From: Hymenobacter translucens
Lineage (GTDB): Bacteria; Bacteroidota; Bacteroidia; Cytophagales; Hymenobacteraceae
Assembly: GCF_020685205.1 (NCBI RefSeq)
Contig: NZ_JAJERB010000009.1
Location: 62,001-126,000 of the forward strand
Reading direction: 5' to 3'
DNA: 64,000 nucleotides
A model generated the notes under the pieces. That model did no database searches, was not told the DNA's origin, and worked only from the letters and a program-made list of their open reading frames with translations. This document shows, piece after piece, positions 50,958 to 59,425 of the stretch (the first letter of the stretch is position 1; every line of letters begins with the position of its first letter). The position numbers and the translations under genes are program-made.

Positions 50958-51125
50958 AGGGTCCGGGAGTAAGCCCGAGTTCTGTACCATTTAAATACAG
51001 CGCTTCTCCAATCCAGTCATGGCACTGCTTACGTAAGCTCAAGCATACCCCGTCCCTGTTTTCGGCCGGCTATCCGGAAGGTGGTGCCGCTCCGGCTTCA
51101 GCGCCGTCCGTTCCGCCCGGACCCT
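50958..51125 (-). ncRNA. Structured element with RNase P RNA-like 3' signature
   Basis: The ends AGGGTCCGGG and CCCGGACCCT form a perfect 10-bp closing stem over 168 nt. Read leftwards, the 3' half contains TATGCTTGAGC, a GCTTACGTAAGC hairpin and TACAGAACTCGGGCTTA, which resemble the conserved 3' part of bacterial RNase P RNA (GCTTGAG..., ACAGAA...GCTTA). The central and 5' conserved blocks of rnpB are not found and there is no room for a normal 350-400 nt RNA. It may be a remnant, a divergent form, or an unrelated leader RNA; the strand is inferred from the resemblance. Confidence 0.35.
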
Positions 51126-51221
51126 ACTAGCGCCGCTTGCTTTGGCGCCCCGGCAGTTACATGCCTTTTCAGCCTTCCCAGTTTTTGTTTCTCATTTCTC
51201 ACCCACAACCAATCTTCCTTT

Positions 51222-53333
51222 ATGAAAACTTTTACTCGTCCTATCCTCCAAGCCAGTCTGCTGGGTGCTGCCATTGCGGCCCTGATGACCTGGAGCGGGC
51301 AGAAAGCCCCGCTGGAGGCATCCAGTCACCGCGAAGCGCCCCTCATTGCCGATGATCCGGTGGCTGACAACACCGACGTCTATGCGTTCCGGGACCCGAA
51401 CAACGCCGAGATGATTAACATCATCGCCAACTTCATTCCAATGCAGCTGCCCCAGGGCGGCCCGAACTACTACCACTTCGGGGAGAACGTCCGGTATGAG
51501 ATTCACATCAAGAACGACGCCACCACCACCGGTGACGACATCACGTACCGGTTCACCTTCACCCGCGCCAATGAGGACCCGACCACGTTCTTCAACATCC
51601 GGCTGGGCAAGGAAAACCTGAAAACCACCTACCGCCTGGAGCAGAGCATTCGCGGCGGCGCCTTCACCACCCTGACGACAGCCGGCGTAGTACCGCCGTA
51701 CAACGTAGGTCCCCGCTCGATCAGCGGCGCGGCCGGTCTGGGAGCCGCCAGCTACGATGCCCTGATGAACGGCGCCATCCTGCCCGTCGGCGGGGGCCGC
51801 GTGTTCTGCGGCCCTGTAGATGACCCGTTCTTCGTGGACGTAGGTGCAATCTTCGACCTCGGCGGCGTGCGGCCCACCAATGCCCGCGACGGTCTGTATC
51901 ACAAGAACGCGCACACCATTGCCCTGCAGCTCCCGATTTCGGTTCTGCAGAAAGCCGGACGTACCGGCGCGCAGGCAGCCAATATCCTCGACCCGGACTA
52001 CGTAATCGGCGTATGGGCCTCGGCCAGCCGCCCGGCCCTGCGGACGCTGAACACGGATGGTACCCAGACGTCGTCGGGTAACTACGTGCAGGTTTCGCGC
52101 CTCGGCATGCCCCTGACCAACGAGGTAATCAACCCGATCGGCAACAAGGACGAGTACAACGTGCGCACTCCCGGCAACGAGAATGCTGCTATGTTCACGA
52201 ACTTCACCAACCCGGAGCTGGCTTTGTACATGGCTGATAACGCCCCGGTTGCTCCGGCCGCGCCCAAGCCCGCCGGTCAGACCTACTTCGGTGAGGCCGT
52301 TCCCGGCTTCCGCAACCTGCGCATTCAGTCCAAGTCCCTGGCCGGCCGCGCCGGTCTGCCCGCCAACGGCTTCGACTTCCGCAACGGCGCCGACGGTTTG
52401 TCGGTGCTGACTCCCGCCCAGCGCGCCGGTACCGTGTTTGCCGACCCCACGTTTGGCCCCATCCTGCTTCAGGCTGGTCGTCCCCGCTCGGTTGACATTC
52501 TGCCCATCTTCATGACGGGTGTGCCCAACCTGGCTCCCTACCAGCTGGCCACCGGCAAAGCCGGCAACCCGCTGGCCGCCGGCAAGCCGTTCATCAACAA
52601 CTTCCTGCCCGTTATCGGCGACATGCTGCGCCTGAACATGGCCGTGCCCACCACGCCCCGCAACTCGCCCGACTTCAGCACCGAAGGCCTGTTTGCCGCC
52701 GCCGTACTGGGTCTGACGGATGCCCGCTTTAACGCCAACGCCAGCCTGCAGGCTATTCCGAACATGGACGGCTTCCCGAACGGCCGCCGCCTGGAGGACG
52801 ACGTAACCCGCATTGAGCTGCAAGCCGTGAGCGGCGCCGTACTGGCGGCCATCGGCCTGTGGTACGACGACTTTACGCCTACGGCAACGAACCCGGTAAC
52901 GCCCCAGCTGGGCAACGTCCTGGGCTTCACGACCGGCATCGAGCGCAACGACACCACGTTTAAAGCGGCTTTCCCCTACGTACAGACGCCCTGGTCGGGC
53001 ACCAAAGCCCAGCCGACCGTGACTTCGCAGCGCAGTGGCCTGGGCCTGGGCCTACAGCCCACGACCGTTTCGATGGCGCAGAACTTCCCCAACCCGTTCG
53101 TGAATCAGACGACGTTTAAGTACGACGTAGCCGTGAAAAGCCCCATCACGCTGACGATTACCGACATGCTCGGCCGTCGGGTGGCTACGGTTATCAACAA
53201 CAAGATGCACAACCCCGGCGTCTACGAGTACACCTGGCGCGCTCCTTCGATGGAAGCCGGCGTGTACATCGCCACCGTCAAGTCGGGCAGCACCACGCTG
53301 CAGTCGGTGCGCATGGTGAAGAGCAACCAGTAG
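51222..53333 (+). CDS. DUF4331 domain protein with T9SS C-terminal sorting domain
   Basis: 703 aa from the ATG at 51222, where the signal peptide begins (PILQASLLGAAIAALMTWSG). The DUF4331 domain starts SSHREAPLIADDPVADNTDV and covers most of the protein. The last 90 residues (SMAQNFPNPFVNQTTFKYDV, LTITDMLGRRVATVI, AGVYIATVKSG) are a type A T9SS sorting domain, so the protein should be exported through the outer membrane and attached to the surface or released. The biochemical role of DUF4331 is unknown. First gene of a probable five-gene envelope locus. Confidence 0.9.
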   Translation: MKTFTRPILQASLLGAAIAALMTWSGQKAPLEASSHREAPLIADDPVADNTDVYAFRDPNNAEMINIIANFIPMQLPQGGPNYYHFGENVRYEIHIKNDATTTGDDITYRFTFTRANEDPTTFFNIRLGKENLKTTYRLEQSIRGGAFTTLTTAGVVPPYNVGPRSISGAAGLGAASYDALMNGAILPVGGGRVFCGPVDDPFFVDVGAIFDLGGVRPTNARDGLYHKNAHTIALQLPISVLQKAGRTGAQAANILDPDYVIGVWASASRPALRTLNTDGTQTSSGNYVQVSRLGMPLTNEVINPIGNKDEYNVRTPGNENAAMFTNFTNPELALYMADNAPVAPAAPKPAGQTYFGEAVPGFRNLRIQSKSLAGRAGLPANGFDFRNGADGLSVLTPAQRAGTVFADPTFGPILLQAGRPRSVDILPIFMTGVPNLAPYQLATGKAGNPLAAGKPFINNFLPVIGDMLRLNMAVPTTPRNSPDFSTEGLFAAAVLGLTDARFNANASLQAIPNMDGFPNGRRLEDDVTRIELQAVSGAVLAAIGLWYDDFTPTATNPVTPQLGNVLGFTTGIERNDTTFKAAFPYVQTPWSGTKAQPTVTSQRSGLGLGLQPTTVSMAQNFPNPFVNQTTFKYDVAVKSPITLTITDMLGRRVATVINNKMHNPGVYEYTWRAPSMEAGVYIATVKSGSTTLQSVRMVKSNQ

Positions 53334-53390
53334 CACGCTGCCGACGCGGAAAAAGGCCGCCCCTCCTTTGCCTTTTTTCGTTCTGATTGA

Positions 53391-53426
53391 AAGACAGCCG
53401 GGCCTCGTTGCCCGGCTGTCTTTTTT
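53391..53426 (+). terminator. Terminator after the DUF4331 gene
   Basis: 12-bp stem AGACAGCCGGGC / GCCCGGCTGTCT, six-base loop, T tract. Confidence 0.93.
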
Positions 53427-53486
53427 CAGGCAGGACCCTGCCGGATTTTTTACCTTTCCATCCGTTTACTCAAACCCCTCCCTACT

Positions 53487-54812
53487 TTGCGTAAATACCT
53501 CTACCCCGTTTTGCTGCTGAGCTTTGCTGCTGCCGTAGCGGCGCTGTTTCTTTTTCGCAAAGCCGACCCCATTCCCCCGCTGCAGGAGCGCCAGGGCAAG
53601 CTGGCGCTAGGCGGCGAGTGGCTGAATACCAAGCAGGCCATCGGCGGCCTGTTGGCCCGGCTCCGCGCCAACCCCGACGACACGAAAGCCAAGCTGCTGC
53701 TGGCTCAGGCCTACATGCAGGAAGCCCGCGTCACCGGCAACCACCCGTACTACGACATGGCCGCCATGAAGCTGCTGACGGACGTGCTGGCCAAGGAGCC
53801 CGAGAATTTTGAGGCGCTGTGCAGCAAAGCCTCGCTCTGCCTTACCCAGCACCACTTTTCCCAGGGCTTGGAAATGGCTCAGCGCGCCTTGCAGGTTAAT
53901 TCCGGCGCGGCCTACGTGTACGGCCTGCTGTGCGACGCCAACGTGGAGCTCGGCAACTACCCCGAAGCCGTGAAGATGGCCGACAAAATGAACCAGGTGC
54001 GCCCCGACCTACGCGCCTACTCGCGGGTGTCGTACCTGCGTGAAATCCACGGCGACCTACCCGGCGCCATCGAAGCCATGGACCTGGCGGCCGATGCCGG
54101 CTACCCCGGCCTCGAGCAAACCGAGTGGGCCCGCGTCAACCTGGGTCACCTCTACGAAATCACCGGCGACCTGCCCCGCGCCGAGCAGCAGTACCGCAAC
54201 TCGCTGGAAGCGCGGCCCCACTACGCCTACGCCCTGGCCGGCCTGGGCAGCGTGGAGAAAGCCCGCCACAACTACGCCAAGGCCATCGAGTACTTCCAGA
54301 GCGCCCGCGCCACGGTGCAGGACTATGCCTTTGCCGACGAGCTGACTGACCTGTACCGCCTCAACAACGAGCCCGCCAAAGCCGACAAGATGGCCCGCGA
54401 AGCCATTGCCATGCTGGCCGGCGCGGCCGAGGAAGCCGATGAGAACGAGGAAATGGGCCACTATGCCGACCGGGAGTTGGCCTACGCCTACCTTAAGACC
54501 GGGGAGCTGGACAAAGCCCTGACCCATGCCCAAATCGAGTACGAGCGTCGGCCCGACAACATAGACGTGTGCGAGACCATGGCCTGGGTGCATTACAAGC
54601 GCGGCGAATACGCCAAGGCGCAGGCAATGATGACCAAAGCCCGCCGCACGAAATCAACGAATCCGACTTTGCTGTGCCGGGCCGGCCTGATTGAAACCAA
54701 AAACGGCCGGATGGCGGAAGGACAGACTCTGATCCGCCAGGCTCTGAGCATTAACCCGTTCCTGGACCTGGACCTCGCCGACGAGGGCCGCAAGCTGCTG
54801 GCAGCCCGCTAA
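53487..54812 (+). CDS. TPR repeat protein, membrane-anchored or secreted
   Basis: 441 aa. The start is a TTG at 53487: the hydrophobic N-terminus (YLYPVLLLSFAAAVAALFLF) begins right there and no ATG precedes it. About eight TPR-like helical pairs follow (for example AKLLLAQAYMQEARVTGNHP, EWARVNLGHLYEITGDLPRA, RELAYAYLKTGELDKALTHA). TPRs mediate protein-protein contacts, so it may scaffold the DUF4331 protein or HupE-like partner (inference from order only). Confidence 0.85.
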   Translation: MRKYLYPVLLLSFAAAVAALFLFRKADPIPPLQERQGKLALGGEWLNTKQAIGGLLARLRANPDDTKAKLLLAQAYMQEARVTGNHPYYDMAAMKLLTDVLAKEPENFEALCSKASLCLTQHHFSQGLEMAQRALQVNSGAAYVYGLLCDANVELGNYPEAVKMADKMNQVRPDLRAYSRVSYLREIHGDLPGAIEAMDLAADAGYPGLEQTEWARVNLGHLYEITGDLPRAEQQYRNSLEARPHYAYALAGLGSVEKARHNYAKAIEYFQSARATVQDYAFADELTDLYRLNNEPAKADKMAREAIAMLAGAAEEADENEEMGHYADRELAYAYLKTGELDKALTHAQIEYERRPDNIDVCETMAWVHYKRGEYAKAQAMMTKARRTKSTNPTLLCRAGLIETKNGRMAEGQTLIRQALSINPFLDLDLADEGRKLLAAR

Positions 54813-54837
54813 GTCGGATTGGTGCTTGTAAAAGGCC

Positions 54838-54890
54838 GATTGTTGATTGATAGAAAATTGATGCGCCAACAATCAACAAGTAACAAGTGA
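54838..54890 (+). repeat. Heptamer-type inverted repeat before the HupE-like gene
   Basis: TTGTTGATTG (54840-54849) and CAATCAACAA (54870-54879) form a perfect 10-bp inverted repeat with a 20-bp centre. The right side reads as 7-bp units CAATCAA, CAAGTAA, CAAGTGA (54870-54890). Same design as the repeats before fusA and the DivIC-like gene. Confidence 0.6.
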
Positions 54891-54901
54891 CCGTTATCCT
54901 C

Positions 54902-55591
54902 ATGCCCGTGCTTGGGTATTTACGCCGCCATTACCGTCAAGCGGCCTTGGTGCTGCTGGTCGGGGCTCTGCTGCTGCCGAGGCTGGGCTGGGCCCACGTG
55001 CTGGATGCCGACCTGAGCAAACTCTCGCGCACCGACATTTTCCTGACCTACCTCAAGCTGGGGTATACCCACATCATTCCACTGGGCCTCGACCACATCC
55101 TGTTCGTGCTGAGCGTCTACTTTCTGGAGCCCCGCCTCAAGCCCGTGCTCTGGCAGGCTACCGCTTTTACCGTGGCGCACTCCATCACGCTGGGAATGGC
55201 CATGTACGGGCTCATTTCGCCGCCTTCCGATATCGTGGAGCCCATCATTGCGCTGTCCATTTTGTTCGTAGCCATCGAGAACATCTTCGCCGACCGCCTT
55301 AACCCCTGGCGCATCGTGATTGTGTTTGGCTTCGGGCTGATTCATGGAATGGGCTTCGCCGGCGCCCTCACCGAACTGGGTTTACCGCGTAAGTCGTTTT
55401 TCGAGTCGCTGATTGCCTTTAATGTCGGCGTGGAGCTGGGCCAGGTAAGCGTGATTCTGCTGGCCTGGGCCCTAGTAGGCCGCTGGACCGCCGACAAGAT
55501 CTGGTACAAGCGCCGGGTAGTGGTGCCGGTATCCATCGGTATCGGCCTGATTGCCGCCTACTGGACCGTGGAGCGGGTGTTCTTGGCCTGA
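54902..55591 (+). CDS. HupE/UreJ family membrane protein
   Basis: 229 aa from the ATG at 54902; a GTG at 54887 is possible but lies in the repeat. About six to seven membrane spans. Conserved histidine-containing segments include GYTHIIPLGLDHILFVLSVY, TVAHSITLGMAMY and GFGLIHGMGFAGAL, as in HupE/UreJ proteins, some of which carry nickel. The signal-like first span ends at GWAHVLDA. The metal, if any, cannot be told from sequence. Confidence 0.85.
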   Translation: MPVLGYLRRHYRQAALVLLVGALLLPRLGWAHVLDADLSKLSRTDIFLTYLKLGYTHIIPLGLDHILFVLSVYFLEPRLKPVLWQATAFTVAHSITLGMAMYGLISPPSDIVEPIIALSILFVAIENIFADRLNPWRIVIVFGFGLIHGMGFAGALTELGLPRKSFFESLIAFNVGVELGQVSVILLAWALVGRWTADKIWYKRRVVVPVSIGIGLIAAYWTVERVFLA

Positions 55592-55637
55592 TTGGCAGCT
55601 CGGAAGGGCTGCGTAACACTGATTGATTAACTTTTTT

Positions 55638-56027
55638 ATGGCCCGTACCTGCCTGGTTCTGCTGCTGCTCACCCACTACCTGCTGGTAGTGGGGGCCGGC
55701 CTCGTGAACCGGCCGGCGCGCCCCATTGAGCTCAAGCCCCACGCCTACACGCACAGCACCGACTGCCAGCAGCGCAGCTACCTGCGCGTCGACTGCTTCG
55801 ACACCTGCAACGGGCAGCAGTACGCCGTGAAAAAGCACCCGGACCGCCCCTCCACCCAGCAGATTCTGCACAGTCTGAAGGGCGTGGACCTGCACTGTCA
55901 GGTGGCCGAAGCCGAGCTGCTTGGTGTCCTTTACTACACCACCAGCAAAGCTGAGGCAGGACTTCTGCCAAGTCGGCCGGTGGGCTTTTCAGGCGAAATA
56001 TTCGCGCCGCCGCGCTATCAGGGATAA
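55638..56027 (+). CDS. Small secreted Cys/His protein, unknown function
   Basis: 129 aa from the ATG at 55638. A signal peptide (MARTCLVLLLLTHYLLVVGA) is followed by a short domain with four cysteines (STDCQQ, RVDCFDTCNGQ, DLHCQV) and several histidines. I do not recognise the family. Its place between a HupE-like permease and a TonB receptor suggests a periplasmic metal-binding or redox role, which is inference. It starts 46 bp after the HupE-like gene. Confidence 0.6.
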   Translation: MARTCLVLLLLTHYLLVVGAGLVNRPARPIELKPHAYTHSTDCQQRSYLRVDCFDTCNGQQYAVKKHPDRPSTQQILHSLKGVDLHCQVAEAELLGVLYYTTSKAEAGLLPSRPVGFSGEIFAPPRYQG

Positions 56028-56155
56028 GGTGCCGGGGTCCGCTGCGGCGAACCTGCGGAGCGGCCTTACGGGCTGCTTTCAATGCTTCTTATTTTCTGAA
56101 CCGACGGTTGCGCCTGAGTTGGAAAACCTGCGCGTACCGTCATCTGAGCGGTTAT

Positions 56156-58450
56156 ATGCTTCCTAAAAATTTACTGAATCTTTTCGCGGCCCTGGCAGTG
56201 CTGTGCCTGCTTGGTTTTTCCGCGGCGGCGCAGCGCACGGGCGGCGCGGGCCTTATTCGCGGCGTCGTAGCTGACTCGGTTTCGGGTCAGCGCCTGCCCG
56301 GTGTCGGTATCCGCCTGCTGGGCCAGCCCGGCGGCACCGCCACCGACGCCCTGGGCAGCTTCCAGCTTCGTGGGCTCGCGTCCGGGTCCTACACGCTGGA
56401 GGCTACCGCTCTAGGCTTCCGGACCCAAACGGTGAGCGTAACGCTGAGCGAGGCCGAAACCCAGACCGTGACGCTAACCCTCAGCGGTGCCCCGCTGAGC
56501 CTGCGGGAAGTAACCGTCAATCAGCCCCGGGACCTGAACCAGTCGCTGGCGGCCATTTCCCACATCGACCAGACCCTGCGGCCGGTTAACTCCGCCCAGG
56601 ACCTGCTGCGGCTGGTACCCGGGCTGTTTATCGCCCAGCATGCCGGCGGGGGCAAGGCCGAGCAGATCTTCCTGCGGGGCTTCGACGTCGACCACGGCAC
56701 TGACTTTGCCGTCAGCATCGACGGTATTCCGGTGAACATGGTCAGCCACGCCCACGGCCAGGGCTACGCCGACTTCCACTTCGTAATTCCGGAAACGGTA
56801 GAGCAGCTGCGGGTCTACAAAGGCCCCTACACGGCGCGCTTCGGCGACTTTGCCACGGCCGGCGCGGGGGAGTTCAGCACCAAAACCCGCCTCGACCACA
56901 GCCAGGTAAAGCTGGAAGTGGGGCAGTACGACACCCGCCGGGCGCTGGTGATGCTGGATCTGCTTGGCCCCAACCGCCACCTGCTGTCGAAAAAGCCGGA
57001 AAGCGCCTACGTGGCGGCCGAGTACAACTTCACCAATTCCTACTTCGACCAGGATCAGCACTTCAAGCGATTCAACGGCCTGCTGTCCTACACCGGCCAG
57101 CTCACCGACCGCACCACCCTTACCCTGCTCGGCTCTCACTTCAACTCCAACTGGGATGCCAGCGGGCAGGTGCCGGAGCGGGCCGTGGCCGAGGGCATTA
57201 TCTCCCGCTTCGGCAGCATCGACCCGAGCGAAGGCGGCCGTACCGACCGCACCAACGCCTCGGCCGTGCTCACGACGGGCATGGCCCACGACGCCGTGCT
57301 TCGGCAGCAGGCGTATTACTCGCGCTACCACTTCAACCTGTTTTCCAACTTTACTTTTTTCAAGGAAAATCCCGGCCAGGGCGATGCCATTCAGCAGACC
57401 GATGACCGCCACCTGTTTGGCTACACCGCCACCTACGACCGCGACACCCGCCTGGGCAGCCGGACCCTGCACACCACCGCCGGCGTGGGCACCCGCCTCG
57501 ACCATACCACGGTGGGTTTGCTGAACGCGGTGCAGCGCGCCGTTACGGATACCATCATAAGCGGCCGGGTGCGAGAGCAGAACGTTAACGCCTACCTCGA
57601 CGAAACGCTGACTCTGACCGACCGGCTCACCCTGAATGCGGCGCTACGGGCCGACGTCTTCTTTTTCCGCTTCCGCGAAGACCGGCGCGACTCGCTCTCG
57701 GGTACGGCCACTGCCGCCCGCCTGAGCCCCAAGCTGAACCTGTATTACCAGCTGAACCCCGACGTGCAGCTGTTTGCCCGCTCCGGCTATGGCTTCCATT
57801 CCAACGATGCCCGCGGCGTGGTGCGCGACCCCCGGGCCAACGTGCTGCCCCGGGCGCTGGGCTACGAAGTGGGCAGCACGTTCAAGCCCCTGCCGAGCCT
57901 GGTGGTGAACGTGGCGCTCTGGGCCCTGCACCTGGAGGAGGAGCTGGTGTACATCGGCGACGAGGGCAGCACCGAGAATGCCGGCCGCACCCGCCGCTTC
58001 GGCACCGACCTGTCGTTGCGCTACCAGCTTACCCGCACGCTGTTTGCCGACGTCGACCTGAACTACAACCACGGGCGCCTGGTGGGCGTGGCCAAGGGCC
58101 AGAACTTTATCCCGCTGGCCCCGCGCTTCACCAGCATCGGCGGGCTGACGATGAAGCAGCCCGGCGGCCTCAGCGCCAGCCTGCGCTACCGCCACATCGA
58201 CAGCCGGCCGGCCAACGAGGACGGCAGCATCCAGGCCCGGGGCTACCTGCTGCTCGATGCGGTGGTGAGCTACACCCGGCCCCGCTTTCAGGTGGGCGCT
58301 ACGGTGGAGAATATGCTGAACGCGAAATGGAACGAAGCCCAGTTTGCCACCGAAAGCCAGCTGCGCACCGAATCAACTCCGGTTGATGAGCTGCACTTTA
58401 CACCGGGCACGCCGTTCTACGCCAAGCTGAACGCGAGCTTCTTCTTTTAA
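56156..58450 (+). CDS. TonB-dependent receptor with carboxypeptidase-like N-terminal domain
   Basis: 764 aa from the ATG at 56156. Signal peptide (LLNLFAALAVLCLLGFSAAA), then a carboxypeptidase-regulatory-like domain (RGVVADSVSGQRLPGVGIRL), a plug domain (SAQDLLRLVPGLFIAQHAGG, IFLRGFDVDHGTDFAVSIDG) and a beta-barrel ending in FYAKLNASFFF with the terminal aromatic residue. Outer-membrane import of a metal complex or small molecule energised by TonB. It has no SusD partner, so a glycan-uptake role is unlikely. HupE-like and Cys proteins upstream hint at a metal. Confidence 0.92.
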   Translation: MLPKNLLNLFAALAVLCLLGFSAAAQRTGGAGLIRGVVADSVSGQRLPGVGIRLLGQPGGTATDALGSFQLRGLASGSYTLEATALGFRTQTVSVTLSEAETQTVTLTLSGAPLSLREVTVNQPRDLNQSLAAISHIDQTLRPVNSAQDLLRLVPGLFIAQHAGGGKAEQIFLRGFDVDHGTDFAVSIDGIPVNMVSHAHGQGYADFHFVIPETVEQLRVYKGPYTARFGDFATAGAGEFSTKTRLDHSQVKLEVGQYDTRRALVMLDLLGPNRHLLSKKPESAYVAAEYNFTNSYFDQDQHFKRFNGLLSYTGQLTDRTTLTLLGSHFNSNWDASGQVPERAVAEGIISRFGSIDPSEGGRTDRTNASAVLTTGMAHDAVLRQQAYYSRYHFNLFSNFTFFKENPGQGDAIQQTDDRHLFGYTATYDRDTRLGSRTLHTTAGVGTRLDHTTVGLLNAVQRAVTDTIISGRVREQNVNAYLDETLTLTDRLTLNAALRADVFFFRFREDRRDSLSGTATAARLSPKLNLYYQLNPDVQLFARSGYGFHSNDARGVVRDPRANVLPRALGYEVGSTFKPLPSLVVNVALWALHLEEELVYIGDEGSTENAGRTRRFGTDLSLRYQLTRTLFADVDLNYNHGRLVGVAKGQNFIPLAPRFTSIGGLTMKQPGGLSASLRYRHIDSRPANEDGSIQARGYLLLDAVVSYTRPRFQVGATVENMLNAKWNEAQFATESQLRTESTPVDELHFTPGTPFYAKLNASFFF

Positions 58451-58492
58451 CCCCAACGGTCGTTTCTACGAGCTTCGTCGTAATTTGCGGGA

Positions 58493-59347
58493 ATGACAAA
58501 GCCCGGAACAGGATGGAAAAGACAGCTGGCGGTGCTGGGCCTGGCCGTTGCCGCCTGCCAGCGCACGGCCGAAACGGCCTCGTCAGCCCTGCCGAACGTG
58601 CCCGCAATGGCCGCCGTCGATACCACGCGGGCGGCCATTGCTGTGGATACTCCCAGGTTCCAGCCCGACTCCACCGCGCTGACGCCGGTACCGGACGTAA
58701 CCGGCGTGCCTGATTCCCTGCGCCAGGCTATTCAGGCGCTACATGCAGCCCTGGGTCCCGACGCCGCCGAGCTGCGCCCGGCGGTTCTCGAACAGGCCTG
58801 CGTCGGGTACCTGGTGCTTCGTCAGCAAAGAAAGGCGTCGCAGCCGGGTGTGCTGGCCGTTGCCGACATGGACCTGCCCAGCACCACGCCCCGGCTTTGG
58901 GTCTTGGATCTGCGACAGGGGCGGGTACTGCACCGCAGTCTGGTAGCCCACGGCCGGGGGTCGGGCAAGCTGCGGGCCCGCCGCTTTTCCAACACCATCA
59001 AATCGGCCTGCACGTCGCTGGGCTTTTACCGCACCGCCGGCACCTACGCCGGCATTCATGGCTACTCCCGCCAGCTGCAGGGCTTGGACCAGGGGCAGAA
59101 CTCGAATGCCGAAAGCCGCTACGTGGTGCTCCACGCCGCCGACTACGCCAGCCCCAGGTACATCGAGCAGCACGGGCAGCTGGGTTACAGCCGGGGGTGC
59201 CCGGCGCTGCCGCCCGAGCAGTACAAGGCCATTATCAGCACCGTGCGCAAAGGCAGTGTTCTGCTGATCAGCGGGCCCGGTATCGAATCACGCTGGCTGA
59301 AGGGCGAAGCCGCCGCCCGGCGGTTTTCCCGGCTGGGCTGGAACTGA
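58493..59347 (+). CDS. L,D-transpeptidase catalytic-domain lipoprotein (murein type)
   Basis: 284 aa. The N-terminus VLGLAVAACQ looks like a lipoprotein signal with Cys as the lipid site. After a Pro/Thr/Ala linker, the domain contains RLWVLDLRQG, FSNTIKSACTSLGFYRTAGT, YVVLHAADY (His214) and YSRGCPALPPEQY (Cys236), the His and Cys expected for the L,D-transpeptidase catalytic pair. Such enzymes cut or cross-link peptidoglycan peptides or attach proteins to them. A paralogue lies about 2.7 kb downstream across the amylase gene. Confidence 0.85.
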   Translation: MTKPGTGWKRQLAVLGLAVAACQRTAETASSALPNVPAMAAVDTTRAAIAVDTPRFQPDSTALTPVPDVTGVPDSLRQAIQALHAALGPDAAELRPAVLEQACVGYLVLRQQRKASQPGVLAVADMDLPSTTPRLWVLDLRQGRVLHRSLVAHGRGSGKLRARRFSNTIKSACTSLGFYRTAGTYAGIHGYSRQLQGLDQGQNSNAESRYVVLHAADYASPRYIEQHGQLGYSRGCPALPPEQYKAIISTVRKGSVLLISGPGIESRWLKGEAAARRFSRLGWN

Positions 59348-59373
59348 GTTTTCGGGAGTATGAGCACTAGCAT

Positions 59374-59409
59374 AAAAAAAGCCTCTCCGGACTCGGAGAG
59401 GCTTTTTTT
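59374..59409. terminator. Bidirectional terminator, L,D-transpeptidase / amylase
   Basis: A run of A, stem GCCTCTCC / GGAGAGGC with a six-base loop, run of T. Placed between convergent genes and usable from both sides. Confidence 0.93.
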
Positions 59410-59425
59410 ATTTCAGGCAACCGGC

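Larger units (their letters stand above)
50837..51221. other. Divergent hscA / DUF4331 intergenic region
   Basis: 385 bp between divergent genes. It holds the hscA -7 element and a folded element at 50958-51125, both described separately. No consensus promoter is found for the rightward DUF4331 gene. Confidence 0.6.

Noticed and set aside
50958..51350. Complete RNase P RNA gene (rnpB)
   Set aside because: The 5' conserved block (GGAAAGTCC type) and the central blocks are absent, and extending to full length would run into the signal-peptide codons of the DUF4331 gene.
54887..54901. GTG at 54887 as the HupE-like start
   Set aside because: It lies inside the heptamer repeat; the ATG at 54902 gives a normal signal-like N-terminus. 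It cannot be excluded.
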